Positions 39,848 through 51,500 of a DNA stretch of 64,000 nucleotides are shown here, piece by piece (the stretch's first letter is position 1; each line of letters begins with the position of its first letter). This DNA is from Saccopteryx bilineata. Taxonomy: Eukaryota > Chordata > Mammalia > Chiroptera > Emballonuridae. A model generated the notes under the pieces. That model searched no databases. It had not been told where the DNA came from and saw only the letters and a list, made by a program, of their open reading frames with translations. The stretch lies in contig NC_089493.1 of the NCBI RefSeq assembly GCF_036850765.1, positions 130,702,239 through 130,766,238 of the forward strand, given 5' to 3'. Both the position numbers and the translations under genes were made by a program.

Positions 39848-40149
39848 GGCGAGGCCAGGTTTTGTCAGAGAACAAGTTGGGGCTGGGGTGTGTGTGTGTG
39901 TGTTAAGTATCGAAGGCCCGTGCAGAGCAGGAGAGAGTCCCATGCTGGGAGGTGCAGGTGTGTCTTGGGAGCAAGCGTTTCCCACATATCTCCCGTGGCC
40001 GAGAGGGGGCAGCACTCAGCTCCTGGCTGGGGACGGGTATGTGTGAATATAATCTATTCTAGACTCTATATCGACCTTTCTTTCCATCTCTATCTAGTCG
40101 TGCGTGAATATAATCTATATCTACTTCTTTTACCTGTATCTGCCTCTCT

Positions 40150-40250
40150 TTCTTCATCCATCCATTCAGTCTATCCATGCCTCCCTCCATCTCTCCATCC
40201 CTCCCTCCATCCCTCCCTTCCTCTCTACATACATCCATCCCAACCTGTGG
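40150..40250 (+). repeat. (CATC/CCTC)n low-complexity tract
   Basis: CATCCATCC and CCCTCCATC repeats. Confidence 0.8.
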
Positions 40251-40367
40251 CCTTGAGGAGGGTTGCCTAATGGGATTACAGGCACAGCCGTCAAGTGTGC
40301 CAGCTTCTGGTTTGGGAGAAGAGCAGTCTTAGAGTGCTAAAGTCTTGAAGTGCTCCCTGAGGAGTTT

Positions 40368-40762
40368 TTTTCTTTCTTTTTTTTTTTTTTTTTTGTATTT
40401 TTTTTCCTGAAGTTGGAAACGGGGAGGCAGTCAGACAGACAGACTCCCGCATGTGCCTGACTTGGATCCACCCGGCATGCCCACCAGGGGGCAATGCTCT
40501 ACCCATCTGGGGTGTTGCTCTGTTGCAACCAGAGCCATTCTAGCACCTGAGGCAGAGGCCACAGAGTCATCCTCAGCGCCCTGGCCAACTTTGCTCCAAT
40601 GGAGCCTTGGCTGTAGGAGGGGAAGAGAGAGACAGAGAGGAAGGAGAGGGGGAGGGGTGGAGAAGCAGGTGGGTGCTTCTCCTGTGTGCCCTGGGCAGGA
40701 ATCGAACCCAGGACTCCTGCACGCCAGGCCGACACTCTACCACTGAGCCAACTGGCCAGGGC
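40368..40762 (-). mobile_element. SINE type A
   Basis: The TSD CTCCCTGAGGAGTTT / CTCCCTGAAGAGTTT is at 40353-40367 and 40763-40777. Confidence 0.92.
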
Positions 40763-40777
40763 CTCCCTGAAGAGTTT

Positions 40778-41519
40778 CTTGCCTTTCCTTGGGGAAAGGG
40801 GTTCAACGTACCCTCCCACCTCTGGTGGCCATGGGCTTCCTTTCTGTTGACTTTAGGTTTGTGGATAGGGTGACACTTTGAGGAACAACAAGTGGTTTAT
40901 TATTGCTGGGGCAGAGTAGAATGTGTTGACTTGTGGGAGACAGGCCAGAGCAGAAGCCTGGGGCTGGCAGTGAGGAGCAGCTTGGGCACTAGGCTAAAGG
41001 ATTCAAGCTCTTAATGTAGCCTAGATCTTTGCCCACCCACCCATATCCCTGAGCTTTGTCTTGCTCTTGTCCTGGGCCTCAGCCCCTCATTCCTGTGCTG
41101 TGCTGAGCTCATACCCTGTCTGGCTCTTTGTTAGCCCTGGTTCCGCTTGGGTTCCACACCTGGCCTTATGGTGACTGGCAGATTTCCCTGAAACCTTGAC
41201 TTAACTCGGCCATCATTAAAGCTTATCAGAGGAGATTTACACAGCATGAATGAGCCTGACACAAACAGGCTCTTTGCTCTGTCTGGCCCTGCCTTTCTAA
41301 AGAACAGAGAAGCTACCATTTTTCTGGCTGTGGTTCACCTGCATGGCTTGTGCTCTGGTAGCCTGAGGCTCAGGAATTACAGCATTCAGGCCTATAATCT
41401 CTGCTTGCCAACTCTTTCTGCTGCTCAGGAGTTCCTTTTGAGTACCAGCAGAGCCCAGGGCAATGAGGGGCTGTCTGCAGCTACTTTGGCTGTGCAAATA
41501 GATGGTTCTAACAGGAAAT
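40778..41519 (+). other. PPCDC: PPCDC intron 1, no recognisable feature
   Basis: Single-copy-looking sequence. Confidence 0.5.
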
Positions 41520-41527
41520 GGATAGAG

Positions 41528-41895
41528 CAGGGGTCCCCAAACTTTTTACACAGGGGGCTAGTTCACTGTCCCTCAGACCGTTGGAGGGCCGGACTATAAA
41601 AAAAACTATGAACAAATCCCTATGCACACTGCACATATCTTATTTTAAAGTGAAAAAACAAAACGGGAACAAATACAATATTTAAAATAAAAAACAAGTA
41701 AATTTAAATCAAGAAACTGACCAGTATTTCAATGGGAACTATGAGCCTGCTTTTGGCTAATGAGATGGTCAATGTGCTCCTTTCATTGACCACCAATGAA
41801 AGAGGTGCCCCTTCCGGAAGTGCAGCGGGGGCGGATAAATGGCCTCAGGGGGCTGCATGTGGCCCGCGGGCCGGGCTGTAGTTTGGGGACCCCTG
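41528..41895 (-). mobile_element. Non-autonomous hAT element, longer copy
   Basis: The 8 bp TSD GGATAGAG is at 41520-41527 and 41896-41903. It contains about 45 bp (CTGCTTTTGGCTAATGAG region) absent from the copies at 13022 and 22323. Confidence 0.92.
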
Positions 41896-41903
41896 GGATA
41901 GAG

Positions 41904-43762
41904 GGACAGGCTTACTAGTTTGGGATCTGATCTTTTGTGAGCAGAAAGAACTCCTGCCAGCTGTCACCTTCCTTGGGATTGTCAGATTGAATTGATGTGA
42001 CCTTGATGTCAAATGTTGGTTAAATTATCCAACTTTCTATTCCTCAAATATAAATTCCCCTCCTCCCAACTTTTCTAGAAAGGTAGATAGGTTTTTCTCC
42101 TTAGCAAAGATTGTTCAATTGGCTAAGTAGTAAATCTTGGGCTGTCCCAACTATTATGTGGCATTATTGAAGTCACCAACATGGATTCTTCTGCTCCAAG
42201 TTTAACTGATTGCTTTTTAATAACCTGTTCCTTAGAAATAATATCAGCTTGATGTGGTGGAAGTTCAGGGACTGCCGAGATGAAATTCACCTTCTGTTTT
42301 GTGGGAATCTGTCCTAGCATGAGCTGGTTGGGGTGGGACAGAATCAAGTTTTGAGATCCAGCAGATAGGTTTTCCCGGAGAGTCAGGAATGTGCCTTCAT
42401 TACCTATTATGGGTGCTATTCAGCTTGCTGATAGGTTCTGGGAAGAAACTGGACAATAGGCCCTCTAGACCTTGCCAGTTGCTAACAGGCCCTGGAGTAG
42501 ACACAGTTCTGCTGTGGGCAAGCAAGGCCCTGGTGCAGAGTAGAGATTGAGATTATTGGCAAATGGAACTTTGGAGGAGTCTTGCTGAAGGGAACTGGCC
42601 TGTGTTTAACCCCTGCTGAGAATGGTCTTGTCCTCTGGGAGACCCATCCAAGTAGGAGTGGGATAATGAACCCAAACATGATCCTCAGCTCATGCAGGTA
42701 TGTGCCTGAGTCTTGGAAACAAATACTGGGCAAGCAGTCCTAGGGAGCCAAGGGGCCTGTGGAGTGAAAAGGAGACCCCTCTGAGTATGCAGCCGTAGAG
42801 GTCGCCATTGAGCAGCTCACACCCAGTTCCTCTTCAGGGCCTACCTTGGTATCCCCTTCTGCTGATTCTGCCCGTTTTAAGTGCATCTTCCAGGCCCTCT
42901 AGTATAAAGAGCCATTACCTCTGTCTTCTACATTGCCTCAGAATGTTTCTGCTGAAAGAAGCTTCAAAGATACTACCTTTGCATTTTCAGATGAAGAGAT
43001 GAGTCCAAAGTGGGAAGTATCCTGGGCCAAGGTTGCATACCATGTCTGGAGCACAGTCATGGTCAGGGCCCAGCACTCATGATTCTCAGGCCAGGTGTCT
43101 GTCCTCTGCCCCACACTGCCTCAGAGGATGCAGTTTATTATCCATTCAGCAGACGTTCAGGACCCACCAAGTGCCTGGTAGTTGGCAATTAGACCTGGCC
43201 ACACATTCAGGGAGCTTGCTGGTGGCGGTGGTGGGGAAGTGGAGAGGGAGAGGCAAGGAAACCAGTGAACAAATTGAATAAATGATGACTAAAAAGGCGC
43301 ATCCCAGAGCAAGACCTGCCTTAAATGATTTCAGATGTGACCCCTCTCTTCTCAACTCATCTACAGATTTCCCAAAGTCAGCGTCTGTCTTTTCACAGTT
43401 CTTTTGCCCAGGGCTAGATGTGATTGGTCCTTAGTGATGGTTGCTAAGACAGTATGTCTTGCTGGTCCAGTGGAAGTTTTGGTGTGTCCACTCACTTCCA
43501 GCAGCATCTGAGGGCCAGAGGGATATACCAGGCATCTGGGCTCATGGGCTGCCCTATATCCCTTTATGTTTGTCATATTCTGGGCTTGGATTTGTGGAGT
43601 CTGATTGACAGTCAGGGAGAGAAAGGCAGATCTCTTGGCCGCCGAGGGTTCCACCTCCTGGCATCCTGCCACTCCCTTGTCAGTGAGCCTGGCCCACTAT
43701 AGTAACTCCTCACTTTGCACCTCCAGTCTCACCACCACCATGGCTTCCTTCAAGCTGTCAAG
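41904..43762 (+). other. PPCDC: PPCDC intron 1, mostly single-copy
   Basis: A MIR-like fragment is possible at about 42960-43120 (TTCAGATGAAGAGATGAG). No gene was found. Confidence 0.45.
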
Positions 43763-43775
43763 AGCACCATCTTTT

Positions 43776-43899
43776 CTCCTTCCCTTCCTTCCTTCCTTCC
43801 TTCCTTCCTTCCTTCCTTCCTTCCTTCCTTCCTTCCTTCCTTCTTTCCTTCCTCCCTCCCTCCCTCCCTCCCTCCCTCCCTCCCTCCCTCCCTCCCTTC
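43776..43899 (+). repeat. (CTTC)n-(CCCT)n microsatellite
   Basis: About 70 bp of CTTC units is followed by about 45 bp of CCCT units. Confidence 0.95.
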
Positions 43900-44195
43900 C
43901 AGCGAGAGAGAGAGTGAGAGAAGGGAAAGAAATGAGAAGCATTAACATCAACTCATATATTAGTTGTTCATTAATTGCTTCTCATATGTGTCTTGACCCA
44001 GGGGCTCCAGCTGAGCCAGTGACTCCTTGCTCAAGCCTGTGACTATAGGATCATGTCTATGATTCCACGCTCAAGCCAGCAACCCCCTGCTCAAATTGGT
44101 GAGTCGGCACTCAAGCTGGCAACATCAGGGTCCCGAACCTGGGACCTCAGTGTCCCAGGTTGATGCTCTGTCCACTATGCCACCACGGGTCAGGC
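43776..44195 (-). mobile_element. SINE type B with microsatellite-expanded tail
   Basis: The TSD-like pair AGCACCATCTTT / AGTGCCATCTTT flanks it. The SINE body is at 43900-44195, and the tail is replaced by the repeat at 43776-43899. Confidence 0.82.
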
Positions 44196-44242
44196 AGTGC
44201 CATCTTTCTAGAATAGAAACTTACCCTTGCCCTCACTGCCCT

Positions 44243-44610
44243 TTTTCATTTTTATTTATTTATTTTTGTATTTTTCTGAAGTGAGAAGCAGGGGCAGGGG
44301 CGTGGCAGACAGACTCCTACATACACTCGACCAGGATCCACCCCTCATGCCCACCAGAAGGCGTTGCTCTGCTGCAATGGGAGCCATTCTAATGCTTGAG
44401 GTGGAGGCCATGGAGCCATGCTCAGTGCCCGGGCCAACTTTGCTCCCTGGAGCCTTGGCTGTGGGAGGGGAAGAGAGAGAGAGAGAGAGAAAGGAGAGGG
44501 GGAAGGGTGCAGAAGCAGATAGGTGCTTCTGTATGCCCTGGCCGGGAATCGAACCTGGGACTTCCACACGCTGGACCAGTGCTCTACCACTGAGCCAAGT
44601 GGCCAGAGCC
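44243..44610 (-). mobile_element. SINE type A, 3' half of a second B-A composite
   Basis: The outer TSD GCCCTCACTGCCCT (44229-44242 and 44947-44960) encloses this and the next copy. No inner TSD was seen. Confidence 0.9.
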
Positions 44611-44946
44611 TATTTTTTATCTTTTTATTTTTGACAGAGACAGAATCAGAGAGAGGAATAGGCAGGGACAGACAGGCAGGAACAGAGAGAGTTGAGAAGC
44701 ATCAATCATTAGTTTTTCGTTGTGACACCTTAGTTTTCATTGATTGCTTTCTCATATGTGCCTTGACTGTGGGGCTACAGCAGACCGAGTAACCCCTTGC
44801 TTGAGCCAGCAACCTTGGGTCCAAGCTGGTGAGCTTTGCTCAAACCAGATGAGCCTGTGCTCAAGCTGGCGACCTCGGGGTCTCGAACCTGGGTCTTCCG
44901 CATCCCAGTCCAATGCTCTGTCCACTGTGCCACTGCCTGGTCAGAC
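44611..44946 (-). mobile_element. SINE type B, 5' half of a second B-A composite
   Basis: A T-rich junction TATTTTTTATCTTTTTATTT separates it from the A copy. Confidence 0.9.
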
Positions 44947-44960
44947 GCCCTCACTGCCCT

Positions 44961-45381
44961 GACCCAACTTTGCAGCCTTACCTCCCCACTCCATCACCCT
45001 TTGACCTCACTACTACATCTGCCACCCTTCTTTAGGCTTCGTCCCCTTCGTAAAACTGCTCCATTGTGCAGCGTTACTCTCCTCTCTGGAAAACTTACTT
45101 TGTCCTTTAGGACTCCACTTTAGAGTCAATTTTTTGGTCTCTGACTTCCTCAGACAGTCCTGGGCAACCACAGCCCCAGTGCAGACCATCCTCACAGTGC
45201 TGGCCGAATTGCATTACAGCTGACCTATGTGTAGCGAGGGGCTCTGGCCTTATCAGATTGTGTGCTCCCTGGGACTGCTGATCCCACAGGGACCCCGCAG
45301 CCAGCCGAAGGTCGGACAGGGTGCTCATTGTGTTTCAGTCGAATGTGTAAATGACCTGAGCACCCCTTGTTCTGCTTTTAG
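44961..45381 (+). other. PPCDC: PPCDC intron 1, end
   Basis: Single-copy sequence up to the acceptor at 45381. Confidence 0.5.
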
Positions 45382-45590
45382 ATCCTGAACCCAGGCAGAG
45401 CTTTATGGAGTCCAGTCCTGGCAGGCTCCTGGGACTCAAAGCCGCCAGACCCCACGTGGAGCCAGGGGCCACATGTCCAACTGCTGCGCCCATGGCACAG
45501 AGACTGTTCCATGTTCTTGTGGGCGTCACTGGCAGTGTTGCAGCCCTAAAGTTGCCTCTTTTGGTGTCAAGGCTTATGGACATTCCTGGT
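45382..45590 (+). CDS. PPCDC: PPCDC first coding exon
   Basis: The acceptor CTTTTAG ends at 45381 and the donor GTGAGT starts at 45591, with the exon ending on a whole codon. From GTG 45456 to the donor there are 45 codons, matching the human first coding exon residue for residue without gaps (recalled sequence). This includes FHVLVGVTGSVAALKLPLLVS. In-frame ATGs are at 45405 (17 codons upstream of the human start position) and 45492 (12 codons downstream). Confidence 0.9.
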
Positions 45591-48500
45591 GTGAGTATCC
45601 TTACTAGATGACATCAGAGACATGCCATTCCTGTTGCTGGCCTATTTTTGTGCAGTGCATGGAGTACTTCTTTCTTAATTGTGGTGTTTGTGGATGTCTT
45701 CCATGTGCCATGAGGGGAATGCTGGCAGTAGAGACCTGTGTACCAGTATAACCATAAGCTGGATTAGATGGTGTGGACAGGGTTAAAGGACGACTAGGAA
45801 AGGAATGTTCTGGCCAAGGGATGGACTAAATTTCCATATGCTGAGCTGTGGTTCCCTGAGGTCCTGGCATGGGGCAGGGTGAACTGGGGAAGTGTGGCCG
45901 GTTCTTAGTGCAGCTGCTTTTACCCTGGCTTGTATGCTGTAGCCCTGTCCTCCTCCTCGGACACCATGGCTGTTCTGTCAGTCCAAGTGCTTTTCTTGCT
46001 GCTCTAGTTTACACTTTGCTCCTTCAAGTGTTCAGAAATGCCCAGGGGCCCCTGCTTTGTGTTTGGGGTGGGAGTTAGCCTCCTGCCCTTGGCCAGAGCA
46101 TCTCAACTTTATTCAGTTCTATATATTAGGTTTTTTGTGGGGTTTTTTTTTGACAGAGACAGAGAGAGAGAGAGAGGGACAGATAGGGACAGACAGACAG
46201 GAAGGGAGAGAGATGAGAAGCATCAATTATTTGTTGCGGCTCCTTAGTTGTTCACTCATTGCTTTCTCATATGTACCTTGACCAGGGGGCTTCAGCAGAG
46301 CGAGGGACCCCTTGCTCAAGCCAGTGACCTTTGGGCTCAAGCCAGCGACCTTGGTGTTTCAAACCTGGGTCCTCCGTGTCCCAGTCTGATGCTCTATCCA
46401 CTGCACCACCGCCTAGTTAGGCTATATTGGGGTTTTGAGGGCAGAGCCTTCTGTGGGAAAAGTTTAGCACTATAAACGGCAGGTAATAGCCCCTTCTTTT
46501 CTGGGATCCAGTGCCCTTCACTGGTCTGTTGGTCTCCCACTGCCCTGCCCTGATGGCCTTTGTTTGGCTGGCCCCTGCCAGGCTGCACGGCCCTCTCTGC
46601 CTTTTCAAATTCTATACAAAAAACTCATGTAGAAGCCCTCCTGGCCCACCTCAGCCCATGGGTGTTTTGCTTGCTTCCTTTTGAAATTCTCATTTGAGCC
46701 TGACCTGTGGTGGCGCAGTGGATAAAGCTGAGGTCGCCGGTTCGAAACCCTGGGCTTGCCTGGTCAAGGCACATATGGGAGTTGATGCTTCCAGCTCCTC
46801 TCCCCCTTCTCTCTCTGTCTCTCTCTCCTCTCTCTCTCCCTCTCTGTCTCTCTCTCTTCCTTTCTCTCTCCTCTCTAAAATGAATAAATAAAATAAAATA
46901 AAAAAATTTTAAAAAAATTCTCATTTGATGTATTGAAGTGGTAAAATATTTTGTTTAGAAAAGTTATTGCAATAAAGGAGAGACTTCAGTATAAAACTGG
47001 GCTTAGCCCTGAATACAACAAGGAATGGTGGGGATTTATAGCCAAGGAGCAACATCAGTGTCAGTGAATGGAAGAATCACTAAGAGGACATATCAGCAGT
47101 GATGGGGGATGCTGGCTACACCGTGCTGGCAGGATTCTTGCTGAAGCCAGGCAGGGTGGTCAGACAGGAAGGTTTCAAGGGATGAGCAGCCTGTCGTGGG
47201 TGGGGGCTTCTGGATTGACCAATTTAGCAGGATTCCTGCTCCTGAGGACAAGGATCCAAGATAGGCCTAGTTGAAAAAGTGGCTCACAGGAACCTGACTA
47301 GTTTGGTCAAGGAGAGACTTTTTTTTAATTTAAGAAGAGAGGGGATAGTGAGAAAGACTATAGTGAAACCTGGGGCTGATGTTCGAATTAGCAGAGCACC
47401 TGGCTATGGGAGTAGAGGAGGGAGAGAAGAGAGGGGGAGGGGAGGAGAAGCAGATGGTCTCTTCTCATGTGTTCTCTGACCCGGTATGGAACCTGGGATG
47501 TCTGCACGCTGGGCCAACGCTTTATCCACTGAGTAACCGGCCAGGGACAAGGAGAGTCTCTTCATCAAGACATGGAACTGTCAGCTGCCTTTGACACTGC
47601 TCATCCTGTTGTACCCTTGATTTGTGGGGTGGTGTTAAGCCCCTGGGGCTCAGGGTGCTGTGTGCTTGCTTGTTACCTGCACAGTACCTGATGCAGGGGG
47701 CATAGGTAGATGTGCCTGGTATTTCCAGCAGGGGGCAGTGCTCACCTGCAGATAACCACATTGGGATTCCAGACAGGAATTGGGAAATCTTTCACTTTTT
47801 TTTTTTTTTTTTTGAGACAGGGAGTCAGAAAGAGGGATAGATAGGGACAGACAGACAGGAACGGATAGAGATGAGAAGCATATGTGCCTTGACCGTGGGG
47901 CTACAGCAGACCGAGTAAACCCCTTACTCAAGCCAGTGACCTTGGGTTCAAGCTGGTGAGCTTTTGCTCAAACCAGATGAGCCCGCACTCAAGCTGGTGA
48001 CCTCAGGGTCTCGAACCTGGGTCCTCCACATCGCAGTCCAACGCTCTATCCACTGCACCACCACCTGGTCAGGCTCTTTCACTTTTTTACTTTCCACAAA
48101 CTTCTACCCAGAAAGTCAGTCTCTCACCTCACCCCCCAGGCTGGGACAAGCAGTAAAGCAGGCAGCCAGGGCTGCCAGCTAGGCCGTAGGGGTAAAGAGA
48201 GGAGAGTCTTGTGGCTGCTCTGAGGGTAGGCACCGGTGCTGTTTGGGCAGGGTCACCTGGGGCCCTGCCACCGCTCATGTGCCCAGCACCTTTGGTAGCA
48301 GCTGGCCAACTAGAGCTGTGCGCATGGAAGGCCTGGGAGGGGTTGAAGTGAGACCGCCTTTGCTACTGCCCCCCAGGAGGGAATGCAGTTCCCTTTTCCC
48401 CATAGCCCCAGAACAAGGGGATTTCTGGACTGGGGGTGGCTAGGGGTGGGGAGTCCTATCCCAGGAAACAGATGGGCAGCTTCTGAGCTCAGGAAAGTGG

Positions 48501-51500
48501 CAGCTCCATGCTTCCTGCCTTCCCTCCCATGCAGCTAGCGTTTAGGGGGATGTGAGGAAAGGGTGGCCTGGAGCAGGGCTCGGTTCTCCCTCTCTGGCTG
48601 GAGTTGAAGCCAAAAGTCAGGTAGTCAGAAAGGCTCTGACCTTGGGAGGAGGGACGTCCTGACTTCACCTCTTGGAGCCCGCTTCTTCTAGTTTAAAATT
48701 AGGATGACTACTACCCATCCCCTTGGGCTCTTGTCATGGTTGAGGGAGGGGGCCACAGATGAAACGGTTTGCCATCTTGTGCCAATAACTAGGCACAGCA
48801 CCTGGCATATGGAAGTACTTAACAGTGTGTTTCCTGTCCTGATTTTCTTTCCTTTGTTGTCATGTCCTTTGAGCTAGCCATATGGTGTGGGGTATTGGGG
48901 TCAGTGAGAAGACAGCACATGTGGGAGGAGTCATGGGGGCCACAGTCCACTTGCTTGAGTGAAGGCCCACATCCACGTCACCTTTGGCCATTTCTGGCCA
49001 TTTCATCCTGCAGGTGGACAGCTCCTCAGAGAGCCTGGGTTTGCTTGGTGGGGCCCTTGAGAGGTATTGGTAACCAAGGGGAATCTCTGGCTTGCCTTGT
49101 GTTGGCCCTGAGATAGTGCCTTTCCCCCAGAACTTGTTCATATTCCCTGATAGCACTGGTCTCCCCACTTCAGCATTGCTCCCCAGGGGCAGTCTTTGTC
49201 CCTTGACATTGTCCTTCTTAGCTCTGTCTAAGCCAAGGCTCCCTGAGATTTTGACTAAGGAACAAGAAACTGGGATGAGGGCCCCAGGGAGCTGGGTGAT
49301 TCTGCAGAGCTGGCTCCTGACAACTCCTGAATCATTTGCCTCTGGGCATGCCAGCAGAGCCACTGACCTAGAGCTAGACCACCAACTGGAAGGGGGTGAC
49401 AGAGAGGGGTGGGTCTGGCCTCAGGGCTCACATACCAGCAGTCTTGGAAGAGAGGCCACCAGTAGAGAAGCCTTGGAGCCCTTACATTTGTGGTGGGGGG
49501 TGGGGAGCAGAGGCCAGCTCCACATCAAGAGAGGCAGCTGAGCACAGAGCATTTCCCACACTGGGACCCGGGGAAGTCAGTTTTTTATGGCCTTAGTTAG
49601 TTTTCTTCTCTAGGCAATGAAGAGAAGATGCTCAAATGGCCCATCTCCACTACGTCTCTGGCACTAGTGACGGAACATTGTAGATGGGAAGACACAGAGG
49701 ACCAGGACCCAAAGGCAGCCTGAGAGAAGGTGCTGGGGGGAAGGAGCTTCTGGAGAGTTGGCAGTTCCCTGTCATGTAATTGGGCAGCAGTTGGTCTGAG
49801 TTGTCAGCATAGTAGGACTCTGCCCAGTGGTTGGCACCCTTCTCACTGGGGAGGAGAAGACGGACACCTCTAGCTTAGCCAGGGCGGGCTTCAGTAGGCT
49901 GAGAGCCAGGAGGGAATTTCCAAAGGTAGAGAAAATCTTCCACTCAGGGAGCTGGCAGACTCCGGGCTCATAGAAGGTTAACTTTCTAGCATGCCCATGA
50001 GGACGTGCAGAGCCGTCAAGGGTGCATGAAGGAGGTCTCCGCTCACACATGGTGTGGAACACATTCTTTTCCTGGAGGAAGATTGGCAACGTCTAGAGAA
50101 GTCACAAACATTGACAGTCCTCAGTTCATCCACAGGATGGAACCTTGTGGGATGTGTGGATAAACATTATGTGTGTAAGGATGTTGATTATAGCATTATT
50201 ATTTCAAAACAAAAACAAACAGGAAACAGAGAATGCCCAACTGTGGAGAGGTGTGCTGCAGTGGGCCAGTCACTCAGTGTGTTCCGTGGCAGTGGTTCAG
50301 AAGGACGCCTGGATGGGTCTCTGTGTTGATGTAGGACGATGCTTAAGATATATATATATATGCGAGTGAGCAAGGCGCTGTGCTTAGTACACCGCAGCAC
50401 GCCACCCAACTCTCGTCCCATGGCCCGTTCCCATATGGCCAGTGGGCTAAGAATAGTTTTTTACTTTTTAAAATGGTTAGATCCTGACTAGGTGGTGGCA
50501 CGGTGGATAGAGTGTTGGACTGGGATATGGAGGACCCAGGTTCAAAATCCCGGGGTTGCCAGCTCGAGCGCAGACTCATCTGGCTTGAGTACAGGCTCAC
50601 CAGCTTGAGCACAGGGTCACTGGCTTGAGTGTGGGATCATAGATATGACCCGATGGTCGCTGGCTTTAGGCCAGAGGTCACTGGCTTGAGCAAGGGGTCA
50701 CTTGTTCTGCTGGAGCCCCCCCCATCCCACCCTGGTCAAGGCACATATGAGAAAGCAATTCGTGAACAACTAAGTTGCCACAACGAAGAACTGATTGTTC
50801 CCATCTCTCTCTCTTCCTGTGTGTCTGTCCCTATCTGTCGTCCCCCCTTCACAAAAATAAATAAAATAAAATGGTTAGAAAAACCAAAAGAAGACGATTT
50901 GGTGCCATGTGAAAGTACATAACATTCAGATTTCAGGGTCCATCATGCCTCATTGAACCATAGCCACATTCGGTCACCGACACATTGCTAATCACTGCAG
51001 TCTTGATGCTGGGGTGTGGAGTAGTTGCAGCAATGTCTAAAATAGCTTCTGACTCTTTATAGAAATATGCTACTCACAGAAATTAGGGGATATTTCAAAA
51101 TGAATATGAAATGATAAAATGTCCCCTAATTTTTGTGAGCAGTATAGTTGCTGGGCCACACATGTAGCTTGATTCCTTCTGTACAGTCACAGGTCTGAGT
51201 GACTGCCTGCGGTTTGTCCCCAGCAGTTACCCTGGTAGAGGGATGGAGGAAAAGAAACAAGGAAGCGAGCCTTGCATTTTTCATTTTGTGTCATTCTGTT
51301 GGGTTTTAACACAGTGCATATTTATGTTATTTTTGAAGTCAGTTGGGGCTTTTGGTGGGGATATATGGAACATTTTTTGTAACTTTATGTTTTTGTTTTT
51401 GTTTTTTTCACCGAGGAAAGGAAAACAGGAGAAACAAGGCCTGGTGTGAGGTTTTTCTTTCCAGGTAGGGGCCACCCACTTGCTCTGGGGTCCGCTGTAG

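Noticed and set aside
39883..40270. Possible extra coding exon near the PPCDC promoter
   Set aside because: Frames there are simple-repeat and SINE derived, without splice-site-bounded similarity to PPCDC.
48860..49363. 167-codon minus-strand frame
   Set aside because: No domain, no splice context, and Pro/Ser-rich composition of GC-rich intron DNA; not supported as a gene.
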